The notes under the pieces are model-generated. The model was not told the origin of the DNA. It ran no database searches and saw only the letters and a program-made list of their open reading frames with translations. Below are positions 46,413 through 58,604 of a DNA stretch of 64,000 nt, piece by piece. A program made the translations under genes and the position numbers. The DNA lies in NCBI GenBank assembly GCA_027257055.1, contig JAPVLO010000180.1, positions 682,001 through 746,000 on the forward strand. The letters are read 5' to 3'. The DNA comes from Cephalopachus bancanus. Lineage: Eukaryota; Chordata; Mammalia; Primates; Tarsiidae. Numbering within the stretch: position 1 is the stretch's first letter; each line of letters begins with the position of its first letter.

Positions 46413-48424
46413 TATGTAATTTACTATTTTGATAATTAACTCTCTATATTTGATAAGGTATTTCGCTGTCTAAAGTTAGAGCTTTTAATCAGAATTGTGT
46501 CTTGCGTGTGTGGATTTTGTTGATGCTAGCCTTTATCTTGGGGCCAGCAGTACCAAAAGCACAGTTCTGCTCGAGGAGTTGTAAACCTTTCCACGAATTT
46601 CTGGCGACAAGAACGGGGTGAATGTATATCCCCACCGGCCTCAGGAGTATAGACCACCCGACACCTGCAGACCCAACACTTTGTTTTGCATTATGTCCTA
46701 AAAATTATGTGTATTTTGTATTTAGCATATTATTTTAACATAACATTATTTTTCATTACGTACCATTGAGTGAATTGATGCACTCGTGAGCTCATACTGT
46801 ACTTATTTTGGGGCCAAACATCTTCCCACAGTACCCTCTTTGTCCCTGCCTCCCCCATGTTTGTCCAGGCTTGGGAAGCATGGTTTTTGTTGCACATCTG
46901 GGTGACAGTAAGAGGCCAGTGGGGAAGTGACACTGTTCAGCCCTTGGCCACATTGTCTAGGTGACCTGTGGGCCCTTCTGTCTGTGGAACACGACACTGT
47001 CAGCACACCTTTTTTTTTACGCAGAGTTAACAATTCTGGGTTTCATGCCACCTTTTTGATGTTCTTCATGTTTTCATAATACTACTTGAACTACTGTGGG
47101 TGCACCATACCAGCTTCAGTCCAGCGACTGCCTTTGGAGGCGCACGACTTTCTGTTCTGGGTGTATGCTGTTATTTTCATCTTGGTCTTACATTTGGTTA
47201 GTCTGAGATTTCCACTTAAGCTTTTTAAATATTCTCTACCAATTTCTTTTTACAGTTTATAAAATAGCAATAAACTAAATGACTTCACAGATATTGTTGG
47301 ATGGGAAAAAACGGAACCTCACTGTGCAGTAGCTGAAAACATCCGTTTATCAGCTGATGTATGAATATCTGACTTCGGTGTGTGGAAGACTTTTAGGGGC
47401 AGGGACATGCAGTCGTGCAGGTGGTTGGAAGGTTGAATCTACAGAAGTAGAGGCCCATCTGCAAACAATTAAGCAAGGTCAACTGAGGCATCCCAGGTAT
47501 GCTGGCATCTTCCACCCATGACGTTTTTTTCTCTTTTCCAATCCGTGGTAATACTGCTGTGATCACATGGATCTTGCTGGCATTTTCAGCACAGTAGTCC
47601 TTACAAGAGTGTTGTGGCTGGCTGCAAGCTCTCCATTTGCTCCACAAATGTGAGGATTTTGTAGTTGGACATTTTCCCATAGGCTATGTGTGACGCCGTG
47701 GCAGGTTGTTAGACTTTGTAATGTTCTATGAGGGTAGCTCCTTCCATTATTCCATGCCTCTAAGAATTAGTTGAAGGGGGCAGAGCCAGCCCTAGGGGAA
47801 ACCATGAAGACTCCAAAATTGTTTACATTTTCCTTTGCCTTCCTTGTGAGCTTTCCTTGTCCATGGCTTGGTATTATGCCCCATTCTTGCTAAGGCAATA
47901 CTGATACTTATTTTATACTTTGTATCTCATAAATTCAGTATTTTAAGTCCTTAGGAGTCTAAATCTGTTGTTTGTTTTTTTACATAGTTGGTAATATTGA
48001 TGGTGTTTGTTTCATCTTAATCTGAGGCCCCAACCAAGGGAGAGATTTGCACTTGCTTCTAAAGGGACCCAGGGGCTCTGCTGCCTGAAACCACCTTTGC
48101 CTCCTTCAGCAGCTGCTGGCTGATGTGGGTCTGGGTTCAGGCTCCCTTCCTGCTGCTGATGAAGACACAGTCTCCAGCAGCAGTTCCATGCTCATGGCAG
48201 TCGTTCTGGGGTTCCCTGCCTGGAGTCTGCTGCTGCTCAGTGCTTCACTCTGGGTTAACATTTGTTTATTTGCTGTGCTTGTTCTTTTCAGTTAAGGTAT
48301 TGGGATCCCTGGAAATTTCTTTTCCTTTCTGAAAGCCCGTCAGTGCACTACAAAGTGTCGAGATCTAGATGTTTTGTATGGGAGGGCTCACTGCAGTAAC
48401 TTTTCCCCCATACTGCTGCCAGTG

Positions 48425-48439
48425 GAAAGCAGTTACAGT

Positions 48440-48494
<55 letters not shown>

Positions 48495-48574
48495 TGTGTA
48501 TGTATGTATTTCTATATCTTTTTTTTTTTGAGTTAGAGTCTCACTCTGTCACCCAGACTGGAAGCAGTTACAGT

Positions 48575-48606
<32 letters not shown>

Positions 48607-48790
48607 TGTGTGTGTGTGTGTGTGTATGTGTGTGTGTATGTATGTATTTCTATATCTTTTTTTTTTTTTGAGTTGGAGTCTCACTCTTTCACCCAGACTG
48701 GAGTGCGTGTGTGTGTATGTGTGTGTGTATGTATGTATTTCTATATCTTTTTTTTTGAGTTGGAGTCTCACTCTGTCACCCAGACTGGAG
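48425..48790. repeat. Tandem expansion of GT microsatellite plus Alu head, ~2.6 copies
   Basis: Unit 1 (48425-48560) runs 'gaaagcagttacagtttcc', (GT)n, 'tatgtatttctatatc', T-run, then the first ~40 bp of an antisense Alu to 'cccagactgg'. Unit 2 (48561-48700) repeats it exactly in order. Unit 3 repeats from the GT run and continues into a complete Alu at 48748. The T-run and Alu head occur three times. Confidence 0.92.
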
Positions 48791-49029
48791 TGCAGTGGCC
48801 ACTCCCGGCCACCGCAGCCTTGACCTGCTGGGCTCCGGCGATCCTTCCGCCTCAGCCTTCCAAGTAGCTGGAACTACAGGCATGCGCTACCATGCCCGGC
48901 TCATTTTTTGATTTATTGTAGAGATGAGGTCTCGCCAAGTTGCCCAGGCGAGTCTCGAACCCGCAGGCTCAGGCAATCCACTTAGCCTCCCAAAGGTGTG
49001 GAATTACAGGCTGAGCCACCGAGCCCCGC
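48748..49029 (-). mobile_element. Alu at the 3' end of the tandem expansion
   Basis: Antisense full-length copy whose first ~40 bp are also present twice upstream; flanked by 'tatcttttttt'. Confidence 0.95.
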
Positions 49030-49753
49030 TTGTATCTTTTTTTTTTAATGAGGGGAAAAAAAACTGAGAGGATGGTCCAGGGAAGTAGGAAGTGCTGGGT
49101 AAGGAGGAGCATGAGGGAGGAGGAGAGGATGGGCTGGTTTTGGAGGGTCTTCTGTGCCTGAGTGGGCTGTGCTGAGGGGAAGAAGCGGCAGCCATCTGCC
49201 TGGAGCTGGGAGAGCGAGGAGTGTGGGCCCAAGAGGTTCAGGACTGGTGAGCGCGACTCTGTGGAGAGTAGGAGAGAGCCTGGGAGCCTGACGGGCCAAG
49301 TGAGAGGCTGGCTTCACTGTACTTCCGTGGCATAAGGTAGTTCATGTACATTTATCTTTAAACATTATTTATTTTGCAGGACTTGCTCTCAAGCATAGTG
49401 TATTAAACATACATATTTATCTTTGTTGTCTCCTGAAACTAAGAAAATTCCAGCAAAGGGACTTCTACAAAGCCATGAGTTTGTTAGGCTAAAACCTTTT
49501 AGAAACTCTTTGGAATTACCTTCAAAACCCGTGGTCTGTTTGTCTTGCTAACTCGGCGTCAGTAAGTCCTCCTTTGATACTAACTTGGATTTTCCAGAAG
49601 GCACAGAGCCTTGGCCTGCAGGGAGCAGGTGTCACTGCTCTTCTTCCTCTGTTTGGGCTGGTCCCCAGAGACTGAAGAATGTGGCCCAGGAGGGAGGCCT
49701 GAAATTGTGCACTGCTTGGTTAGGTGGTGTTTGCTTTGTTTTTATTTTATTTT

Positions 49754-50051
49754 ATTTTTTTATTTTTTATTTTTTTTGTGTTGGAGTCTCACTCTGTCGC
49801 CCAGACTGGAGTGCGGTGGCCGCTCCCGGCCACCGCAGCCTCGACCTGCTGGGCTCCGGTGATCCTTCCTCCTCAGCCTTCCGAGTAGCCGGAATTACAG
49901 GCATGCGCTACCACGCCTGGCTAATTTTTTGATTTATTTGTAGAGATGAGGTCTCGCTGCCCAGGTGGGTCTCGAACCCGCGGGCTCATGCAATCCACTC
50001 ACCTCAGCCACCCAAAGGCGCGGGATTACAGGCTGAGCCACCGAGCCTGGC
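49754..50051 (-). mobile_element. Alu, shortened-centre subgroup
   Basis: Antisense; TSD 'ttgtttttatttta'. Confidence 0.95.
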
Positions 50052-50239
50052 TTGTTTTTATTTTAATATAAAATATAATTTAACTCCAGTAATATAACAT
50101 TTAATAATTTAATTTATATTTTAATATGAAATTGAATAATTTCAGATGTAGATGGGCAAAGCAAAAAGTAAACCAATAGTGGAAAAATATGATCAGAGAA
50201 ATAAGAAAATGTGAATTTATTCCTTTAAACGATTTAACC

Positions 50240-50776
<537 letters not shown>

Positions 50777-51964
50777 TCATGTAATTGGTGCAGTTGTTTT
50801 GCAATGTTTTACTCTGATCTCTTCCTTTCTTTTCTTTATGTTATCAGTGGAACAAAATCATTGAACTTTACTAATAGGCACATTTTAGAATCAAACTTGG
50901 TAGACTGCATTATCCTTTAGGGTGATTAGCAATATTTCTGTTTGACTACAATAGTAGCAGTTAACCAGAGTTATTACTGGTGTTATTGGAATAGCATTGG
51001 ATGCAAGCTCTACCATGGTTTTCTGAATATAAGTCTAGAATCAATAAAATTTAGTTATATGACTTTCCTTTTCAGGAAGTCTGTTTTGTTTTGAACTTTT
51101 CTGATACTCTTTTAAACTGTTCTTGGAGTATAGTTCTATTTGATTCAGTTTTTAGTAGCTGTATTTGGCATAGTGTAGTTCTGGGAAGCATTGAGAAAGT
51201 GTCAGTTTGACTTTCTGAATGAAACGAAAACAGTAGCATTTAGTTCTCTGTCTTTTAACATTTCTTTTAGTAACTACATGTAACCTGATTTATATGATCC
51301 ACGTTTCTTTTTTTCTGATTGTTTGTTTTCTAGTGATCGAGTGAGTGCTTTCTTCTTTTTTCTCCCTCTCTTCCCTTCCCCTCCTACTCTGTGGAAAGAC
51401 CTCTGATTAGGGCAGTATCTTACTGTTCTCTGCTCCTCTCCCTACGGACAAAACCAGAGTGATATTGCAGCAAACGGTGCTGAAGGAGCTCCCAACAGAA
51501 TGAACTAACCGGGACTGCAGCTTAGCCTTGGGTGTAGGTTACTGGGACTGTAAGGGACCCTGGATGCCATCTTGTCTGACTTTACACCTTCCTCTGGCGA
51601 ATCTCCCGGGGATCAGAGAATAGGGTTATGGAGTTAGAGTGAGAAAACCCCAGGGACAGGGCTAGGATTTCAGGCTTCCAGGTCTGCCAAGATGGTAGTA
51701 ATTGCTTATATTTACTCATCATTTTAGATTGTTTGTACACTGGATATTGAAGGAGTCGATGACTTCTAGTGTGTGTCAATGAACGTGCAGTGTATTATCT
51801 TGAGGTGTCAGCGAGTACGCCCAGTATTTCAGCGTCTCTCTCCTGACTTGGCCCACGGAACTCAGGGAGTTTGTGTGGAGGCTGTTTGCTGAAACGTGGA
51901 TTGGTTGACTTTTTCCTCTCAACTTTGTATAGAAATAAGTCTTTAACAACACTTTGTAAGGGTT

Positions 51965-52170
51965 TTTTCTTGAGTTCTAATCTGGGCTCTGCCCTTTAAT
52001 CTAAGTAAACTAGCCTCTCTGAACATTTCTTCATCTGTAAAATGACAACTATAATCATAACTAGTCCTTAACAGTGATTGTCAGGATTAACAGGGTAGGG
52101 TAGGAAGTGCTCACCACAGTGCTTCTCAAAGGGGAGAGTGCTCAGTCAGTGGTTGCTGTTAATATTATCT
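51965..52170 (+). repeat. MIR remnant
   Basis: 'tctgggctctgccctttaat' and 'cttcatctgtaaaatgacaa' in MIR order. Confidence 0.8.
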
Positions 52171-52238
52171 CACAGAAGCTAGGATTCGAAATATCAAAAT
52201 ATCTGACTGGAGCTATCGAGGTAATTAAAAACTCTTTT

Positions 52239-52527
52239 TTTTTTTTTTTTTTTTGAGTTGGAGTCTCACTCTGTCGCCCAGACTAGAGCGTAGTGGCCGC
52301 TCCCGGCCACCGCAGCCTCGACCTGCTGGGCTCCGGCGATCCTTCCACCTCACTCTTCCGAGTAGCTGGAATTACAGGCGTGCACTACCACGCCTGGCTG
52401 ATTTTTTGATTTATTGTAGAGATGAGGTCTTGCTGCCCAGGCGGGTCTCTAACCCACGGGCTCAGGCAGTCCACTCACCTCAGCCTCCCAAAGGTGCGGG
52501 ATTACAGGCTGAGCCACTGAGCCCAGC
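52239..52527 (-). mobile_element. Alu, shortened-centre subgroup
   Basis: Antisense; TSD 'aaaaactctttt' at 52227-52238 and 52528-52539. Confidence 0.97.
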
Positions 52528-52566
52528 AAAAACTCTTTTAAGAGAGAATTCCCCCCGCACCCCCGG

Positions 52567-52657
52567 GTTTCCTTGTGTTGCCCAGGCTGGCCTTGAACTC
52601 CCAGGCTCAAGGGATCCTCCTGCCTCAGACTCCCAAGTGTGCACCACCATGCCCGGC
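52567..52657 (-). mobile_element. Old Alu fragment
   Basis: Antisense; 'ttgtgttgcccaggctggcc' to 'caccaccatgcccggc'. Confidence 0.75.
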
Positions 52658-52695
52658 AGTAAGACAGATCTCTTAAGAGAGAAATGTTCTCTCTT

Positions 52696-53001
52696 ATTTA
52701 TTTATTTTATTTTTTATTTTTTTGAGTCTCACTCTATTGCCCAGGCTGGAGTGCTGTGGCATACTCATGGCCACCCCAGCGTCTACTTGCTGGGCTTCAG
52801 CAATCCTGCCACCTCAGCCTTCCAAGTAGCCAGAACTACAGGCGTGCACTATCATGCCCAGCTAATTTTTTATTTCATTTTATTGTAGAGACGAGTTCTC
52901 GCCAAATTGCCTCAGCTGGTCTCGAACCCGCGGGCTCGGGCAATCCACTCGTCTGGCCTCCCAAAGTGCTGGGATTACAGGCTAAGCCACCAAGCCCGGC
53001 C
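52696..53001 (-). mobile_element. Alu, diverged
   Basis: Antisense; TSD 'gaaatgttctctctta' / 'gaaatattctctttta'. Confidence 0.95.
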
Positions 53002-53815
53002 TGAAATATTCTCTTTTAAAGACAGAGAAACTCTAGGGTATAAATCTTAACAATACGGTAAACACACTGAATCTCTACAAAGTCCTTTGCTCAAAGAACC
53101 TCAATTTACTTTGTCATGGACCTGCACATTTCAAGGAGTTTTAAGATTCTCTTTACTGTATGAAATGCATGAATGTGTTGCTGTAATTTCTGGTAAGTGA
53201 GTTTATATTTATTTGTTTTTATTGGTACTGAGGAAGTATTTGGTCTTATATGAAAGCCAGGGTGGAAAATAATGCAATATGAGTGGTGACTCGTTTAATG
53301 TTACACCTGGTAAGCAGTCCAGTCTCACCACTCTTCACTTAAAATACAATTAATTTACTTCTAGATTAGTACAGAAACAAGAATATAGAAATCTGAGGAC
53401 TTTTTTCAGTGAATGGAAAACTTCAGAGATTTCAGCTGGAAATTGTGTATTCTTGTCTTTTGTTAGAGCTTTGTGTGAAATGTGTTTATCATCATCTTCA
53501 TCATTATGTAAAATTGACAACAAAGCTGTGAATGTGCATCTTAATTGACCTTGCTGTAAACTTGGCAGAGGCCATGATTTGGATGGCACATGGAACCAAG
53601 TAGAGAATCCTCGCCACCATTTTAAGATTTAAAAATTCGGTGTGTTTATACCCCTGGAAGTAAAAAATCCAGCCAGGTGCCATCGGTGGTTCCTGAGTGC
53701 CTGTCCCTTCACCTTCTGTAATTACAGAGCTATGCTGGCTGCTTGCCTGAATGGGGGATGTCATTAAACTGGCGGTTGGTCTGAAATGTTCTTTGTGGAA
53801 CCAATGAGTGATTTT

Positions 53816-54098
53816 TTTTTTTTTTGAGTTGGAGTCTCACTCTGTCGCCCAGACTGGAGTGCAGTGGCCGCTCCCGGCCACTGCAGCCTCGACCTGCTGG
53901 GCTTCGGTGATCCTTCTGCCTCGGCCTTCCGAAGTAGCCGGAATTACAGGCATGCGCTACCACCCGGCTGATTTTTTGATTTATTGTAGAGATGAGGTCT
54001 CGCTGCCCAGGCGGGTCTCGAACCCGCAGGCTCATGCAATCCACTCACCTCAGCCTCCCAAAGGCGCGGGATTACAGGCTGAGCCACCAAGCCCGGCT
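53816..54098 (-). mobile_element. Alu, shortened-centre subgroup
   Basis: Antisense; TSD 'ccaatgagtgatttt' at 53801-53815 and 54099-54113. Confidence 0.97.
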
Positions 54099-54411
54099 CC
54101 AATGAGTGATTTTAAGTGTTCTTACTTGGGTCTGGAGCGCTACCTTCTGTAGAAGGATGACAGTTCGGCAAATGTGTGTTGGTTATATATTATGCACCAA
54201 CACATCAACTTGGAATGGCTTGGTGCCTCACCTGAGTTAAGGTGGACAGCCTTGGTAATGAGAAGGATTTTAGATCTGCTCCCTATCCTGCAACCTCAAA
54301 GACAGATGGTACTTATTCTCTTATTTTATTTATTCACTAGCGAGCCAAGCATGATGTTTCTTGGAGTGAGACTTAATGCAGTTGTTGAATTTGGGTCTTG
54401 CTGTATATCCT

Positions 54412-54469
54412 TATTAAGTCACATTGAACACAATGTAGCATTGATCAGTGTGTTCAATGTGACTTAATA
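54412..54469. repeat. Perfect 21-bp inverted repeat with 16-nt loop
   Basis: Left arm 54412-54432 (starting tattaagtcacattg) is exactly complementary to right arm 54449-54469; the loop is 'atgtagcattgatcag'. It lies in non-repetitive intron 5 and belongs to no element I recognise. A transcript would form a stable 21-bp hairpin. Confidence 0.95.
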
Positions 54470-54659
54470 TTCTTTTCAAGTTTGGTACTTACCTCTTAGA
54501 GAGTGACTGCCAGTTCTAGTGTGTCAAGGCAGGAAGGGATTTCTTTATAATCTCTGAGTACCACGTGATACTGTGGTCTAGAAAACAAACTGCTAAACTT
54601 TGTAGTGAGATTCCAGGTGCTTTGGAAATGATGTGTGGATTTGTCCTTAGACATTTGGG

Positions 54660-55800
54660 TTCCATTCAGCAAACTGTATTGAGTATATGTTATGTGCAAG
54701 CTTTTTGTGAGTCATTGCTCTCAAGAAGTATGGGGTGTAAGAAGGGTCTGCCTGCTTGTGGACAGAAAATGATGGTATAGTGCAGCCAGAGCCGTGCTCA
54801 AAGAGTGGGTTTTATGGAGGAGACGAAGACTGAGGACATTCAGGTGGATAAAGGTAGGCTTCTAAAAAATTAAGTCTTCACTGTTGGAGTATTCCAAGCA
54901 GGGCAATGTTGCAGAGGCGTACAGTGGCATGTCACAGGTAGTTTGCTGCTGCTGGAACATGCATTGTGGGGGGACATGAAGGCAGAAAGGGATATAGGGC
55001 CTGTATCTTCAAGGGTCTGGCATGCTTGTGCTTTGGAGCTTGGGCACTTTTTCTGATGTAAAGTAACAGCTTACAGTGGTTGAGAATATCTAAGCCAGGA
55101 GGCTTAGGTAGCTCCCACTAATGCAGTCTGGAGTTTGGATTGGAGAGGAGTAAAACCGGGAGGTTAGGAAAGCTTAAAGGGGTCCAGGAGTGACTTTCAA
55201 TGTAGTACACTTGCTTAAATGAACTGTGATGATGAGATAACAAACAAAAGCATAGCAGAGGGAGTGAAGCAAAACAAGTGTCAGAGATGTGGATGTGTTA
55301 TTGAGAGGACCCAGAGATCCACTGGTTGTAGAAGGATGAGTAGGAGGATGTAGCCTGGGCTTTGACCTTGGGTTGCTGATGCAGTCACCAGAAGAAGAAT
55401 ATAGAAGAAACGTGTGCTTGCAACGTATAAGGAAAAGTGAGTTCCGTTTCAAGCATGTTGGGTGCAAGGTGATGTATCTCGGTGTGAAAATAGCCAGCAG
55501 CAGTCGGATGGAGAGTGAGTCAGTGGGGAGGAGAAGAGGAAGCTGCAGAGTTGGGAATCACCAGCATATACATCGCGACTAATGAGGCCACAGGGCTGAG
55601 CAGACAGGACAGCCCATCAGCATCCGTGTAACACACTACTAGCTGGCAGGCTTTCTGAGGAAGCAGGTACTGGGAGGACGGAAAAAGAAGCTGGGTAGAA
55701 ATAAGATTTTATAGGAACTGAGAAGAGAAAGAATTTCACAAAGGAGTAGGTGTCAATAATATTCAAAACCAGAAGCCACATGTGATATTGATTGACTTTG
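54660..55800 (+). repeat. Ancient dispersed repeat remnant (long copy)
   Basis: A series of phrases, including 'attgagtatatgttatgtgc', 'aggattggagaggagtaaa'-like text near 55140 and 'gttgggaatcaccagcatat' at 55551, follows the order of the same old family. The copy is long but diverged. Confidence 0.45.
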
Positions 55801-55854
55801 GACATTTGGGGGTCACTTAGCTATAGCATTTTGGGACAGACGAACGTTTTCATT

Positions 55855-55960
55855 GGAATGGTAATTTGCATCCTACCTTTGCCACTTATTTATTCTGTGA
55901 CTTGGTAAAGCCATTTTACCTTTGGCTCATGGTCTGTAAAGAAGAGGTTGGACTCTTCAG
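55855..55960 (+). repeat. MIR remnant
   Basis: 'tgccacttatttattctgtg' then 'acttggtaaagcc' in MIR order. Confidence 0.65.
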
Positions 55961-56221
55961 TGGATTGCAGTCTGTGATTTGTGTAGCTCCAGGGGTTCAT
56001 AAAAGTATCTTGAGCACTATCAAGAAGATCAAAGTTAAAGTCAGATATTTATGGGGGAGGGATACAGGTCCTCTACCTACCCCTGCTTCAAACAAAGCAG
56101 CTAGACCATCTTGACTTTTATCTATTTTATATATTTGACTTTAATATAGGATTTCATTGAAAGAAACAGTACAGTATAAGACATGTGAAAACTACTGGCC
56201 TGCAGGAGCCTTAAGTACCTT

Positions 56222-56270
56222 TTATTATCATTATCATTATTATTATCATTATTATCACTATTATTATTAC
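56222..56270. repeat. (TTA/TCA)n microsatellite at Alu tail
   Basis: Mixed ATT and ATC triplets form the expanded oligo(T) tail of the antisense old Alu at 56271-56545. Confidence 0.9.
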
Positions 56271-56545
56271 TTTTGAGGCAAGGTCTCACTCTGTCTCCCA
56301 GGCTGGAGTGCAGTGGCACAATCATGGTTCACCACGGCTTGAGCCTCGTGGTCTCAGGTGATCCTTCCACTTCAGCTTCCTGAGGAGCTGGGGCTACAGG
56401 TGCTCACCACCACACCTGGCTAATTTTTTTAGTGAGGTCTCGCTATGTTGCCTAGGCTGGTCTCAAACTCCTGGGCTCAAGCAGTCCTCTTGCCTCATCT
56501 TCCCATAGTGTTGACATTACAGTCATGAGCCACTGCAACTGGTCT
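56271..56545 (-). mobile_element. Old Alu (AluJ-like), 226 bp before exon 6
   Basis: Antisense, diverged; ends 'ccactgcaactggtc'. Confidence 0.88.
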
Positions 56546-56770
56546 AAAGCCTTGGTTATTATAGCCAGTATTAGAATGCTTTATGCTAGATGAAGATCAT
56601 AATACATGCTGACTTGCTAAGAGTTTGGATTTTATTTTGAGGTCAACGTCAGTGTGTTTATTTGTGTAAAGATAACTACTCTTATTCCTATAAGAAATGA
56701 AAACATAACTTCTGAACAGCTTCATTCTATTGTATGCTTTGTTAAGAAGTTTTTTTGTGTGTTTTACCAG

Positions 56771-56843
56771 GTTCTGACTCAGAGGATCTTTTGGAAGAAT
56801 TGCTCTGCTGTTTGATGCAGTTAATCACTGATATTCCACTCTT
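56771..56843 (+). CDS. DYM: DYM coding exon 6 (73 nt), dymeclin residues 141-165
   Basis: Acceptor 'gtgttttaccag', donor 'gtaagt'. Two bases complete Ser141 (A|GT), and the exon continues SDSEDLLEELLCCLMQLITD and IPL, ending with two bases of codon 165 (human Leu). The length matches human c.422-494. The segment pairs an acidic patch (SDSED) with a leucine-rich amphipathic helix, and it is unchanged from the human protein as I remember it. The next exon, which would begin at the DITYE region, is not in the remaining 7.2 kb, so intron 6 runs off the window. Confidence 0.95.
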
Positions 56844-57059
56844 GTAAGTTCTTGCTAAAGCAGGACTTGTTTTATCTTCTTTGTATATTAATGATGATAG
56901 TTGATCATGTCGATGAGTTTGTGGGTCTTGATGTAGTACTTTGTATGTGTGCCTTTAAAGGATTATATATCTGTCTATGGAGTTCTTTTTCTCTCTCTTG
57001 CCTAATAATATTTAGACCCTGTTCTTCATCAGGAAAAAATGTTATGTTGTGAAGGGGAA

Positions 57060-57970
57060 AATAACCAAGCTCTTTAGCAACATTAAGCATGAAGTAGACA
57101 CCCAATTCAGTTAATCTGTGATAAGAGGGCTTGTAGATCTCTGGAAGCAAGAGTCTGAGAAGCAATTTGGATCCAGTTTGTGTGTAGCAGTCATGGCTAA
57201 TTAACCACCCGGTGTTTGTTCTCCCTTTCTGACTTCTGATTTTATTTCTGGCCTCTTCAGGAGAGGTCAGACTTCCATTTTCATCCTTCTCTGAAGCTAG
57301 GTGTGGCCAGTGGGATATAGGGAAAGTCCTCCAATGAGACTTCTGGGTAAAACTCATTAGGGGGACTGCCTCAGCTAGGAGGCATATCTTTTAGTTCTTG
57401 GCAGTCTTTTTTCCTGTTTCTGGAATGTGGACAAGGTTTTTGTTTGTTTGTTTGTTGCTGAGTTGCAGTCTCACTCTGTTGCCCAGGCTGGAGTACAGTG
57501 GCACCCTCACGGCCACTTCAGCCTCAACCTGCTGGGCTCAGGCGATCCTTTCCTCCACTTTAGCCTTCCAGATAGCTTAGAACCACAGGCACGCGCTACC
57601 ACACCCAGCTAATTTTTGATTTATTGTAGAAATGAGATCTTGCCAAGTTGCCTAGGTTGGTTTCAGTCCTCTGGGCTTAGGCAATCCTCTTTCTCGGCCT
57701 CCCAAAGTGCTGGGATTACAGGCTTGAGCCACCTCATCTGGCCAACAAGATCTTTTGAATTGTAAGACCATCTTGGTACCTGAACTAAGAGACTTGCAGA
57801 AAATCCTGCTTTATGTCATTGAGCTGCTGAACCAAAGTCAACAACTACCAGCCCTCCTCCCTCACCCTGGGCTTCTCATGTGACAGAAATAGACCCTTCT
57901 TTGTTTACACTACTGTAACTGGGTTTCTGTCACTGAAGCTCACTGCAATTCCTGTGTGACTCAAAATGTT
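57060..57970 (+). repeat. Ancient dispersed repeat, interrupted by an Alu
   Basis: 'gtgtggccagtgggatatag', 'ttctggaatgtggacaagg', 'gtaagaccatcttggtacct' and 'cactactgtaactgggtttc' follow the order of an old mammalian repeat. I recognise the text but cannot name the family. An Alu splits it at 57443-57743. Confidence 0.5.
57443..57743 (-). mobile_element. Alu inside ancient repeat
   Basis: Antisense, tail (TTTG)n; flanks 'gacaaggtttt' / 'aacaagatctttt'. Confidence 0.93.
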
Positions 57971-58032
57971 CATCTCGTTTATTACTTTTATTTATCTATT
58001 TTATTTTATGTTATTTTTAATTCTTTTTTTCT

Positions 58033-58148
58033 TTTTGTTTTTTTTAAATTTTAAAGATATGGGGTACAATTCGGGGTTAGGTATAAAAATATTCATTATG
58101 TGGGTTCCCTTGTTGATGAGGTGTGCCCCTTCCTTCCCCAGGCAGATG
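58033..58148 (-). mobile_element. Very short L1 3' UTR copy
   Basis: The text is nearly the same as the 3' UTR of the younger L1 at 26403 ('acaattcggggttaggtata', 'cttgttgatgaggtgtgc'). It is truncated to about 115 bp and followed by an Alu. Confidence 0.7.
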
Positions 58149-58149
58149 T

Positions 58150-58443
58150 TATTTTATTTTATTTTGAGTTGGAGTCTCACTCTGTCACCTAGGTTGGAGT
58201 GCAGTGGCACAGTCATGGCCACCCCAGCATCGACCTGCTGGGCTCAGGCGATCCTTCCGCCTCAGCCTTCCGAGTAGCCAGAACTACAGGCACACGCTAC
58301 CATGCCCAGCTAGTTTTTGATTTATTGTAGAGACGAGGTTTCGCCAAGTTGCCTGGGCTGGTCTCGAACTCGCGGACTCAGGCAATCCTCTTGCCTCAGC
58401 CTCCCAAAGTACTGGGATTACAGACTAAGCCACCAAGTCCAGC
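58150..58443 (-). mobile_element. Alu, diverged
   Basis: Antisense; follows the short L1 3' fragment and runs into the next Alu piece. Confidence 0.93.
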
Positions 58444-58448
58444 CGATT

Positions 58449-58604
58449 TATTTTTTTTGAGTTGGAGTCTCACTTTGTCGCCCAGGCTGAAGTGCAGTGG
58501 CACGCTAATGGCCGTTGCAGCCTCGACCTGCTGGGCTCAAGCAATCCTTCTGCCTCAGCCTTCCAAGGAGCTGAAGCTGCAGGCGAGGGCCACCACACCT
58601 GGCT
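58449..58604 (-). mobile_element. Alu half-copy
   Basis: Antisense; head half only, ending 'ccaccacacctggc'. Confidence 0.9.

Noticed and set aside
45905..46432. 175-codon ORF, one of the longest in the window
   Set aside because: It starts and ends within or just past the mariner-type element, shows no transposase motif and has no splice context.
46540..46680. Possible LTR end or primer-binding region ('tctggcgacaagaacgggg')
   Set aside because: No bounded element, TSD or matching partner LTR nearby.
52253..52888. 211-codon ORF
   Set aside because: It runs through two antisense Alus and gives the usual Alu translation ([19 protein letters not shown]).
56905..57357. 150-codon ORF on the - strand
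   Set aside because: It lies across an ancient dispersed repeat just after exon 6 and shows no known protein.
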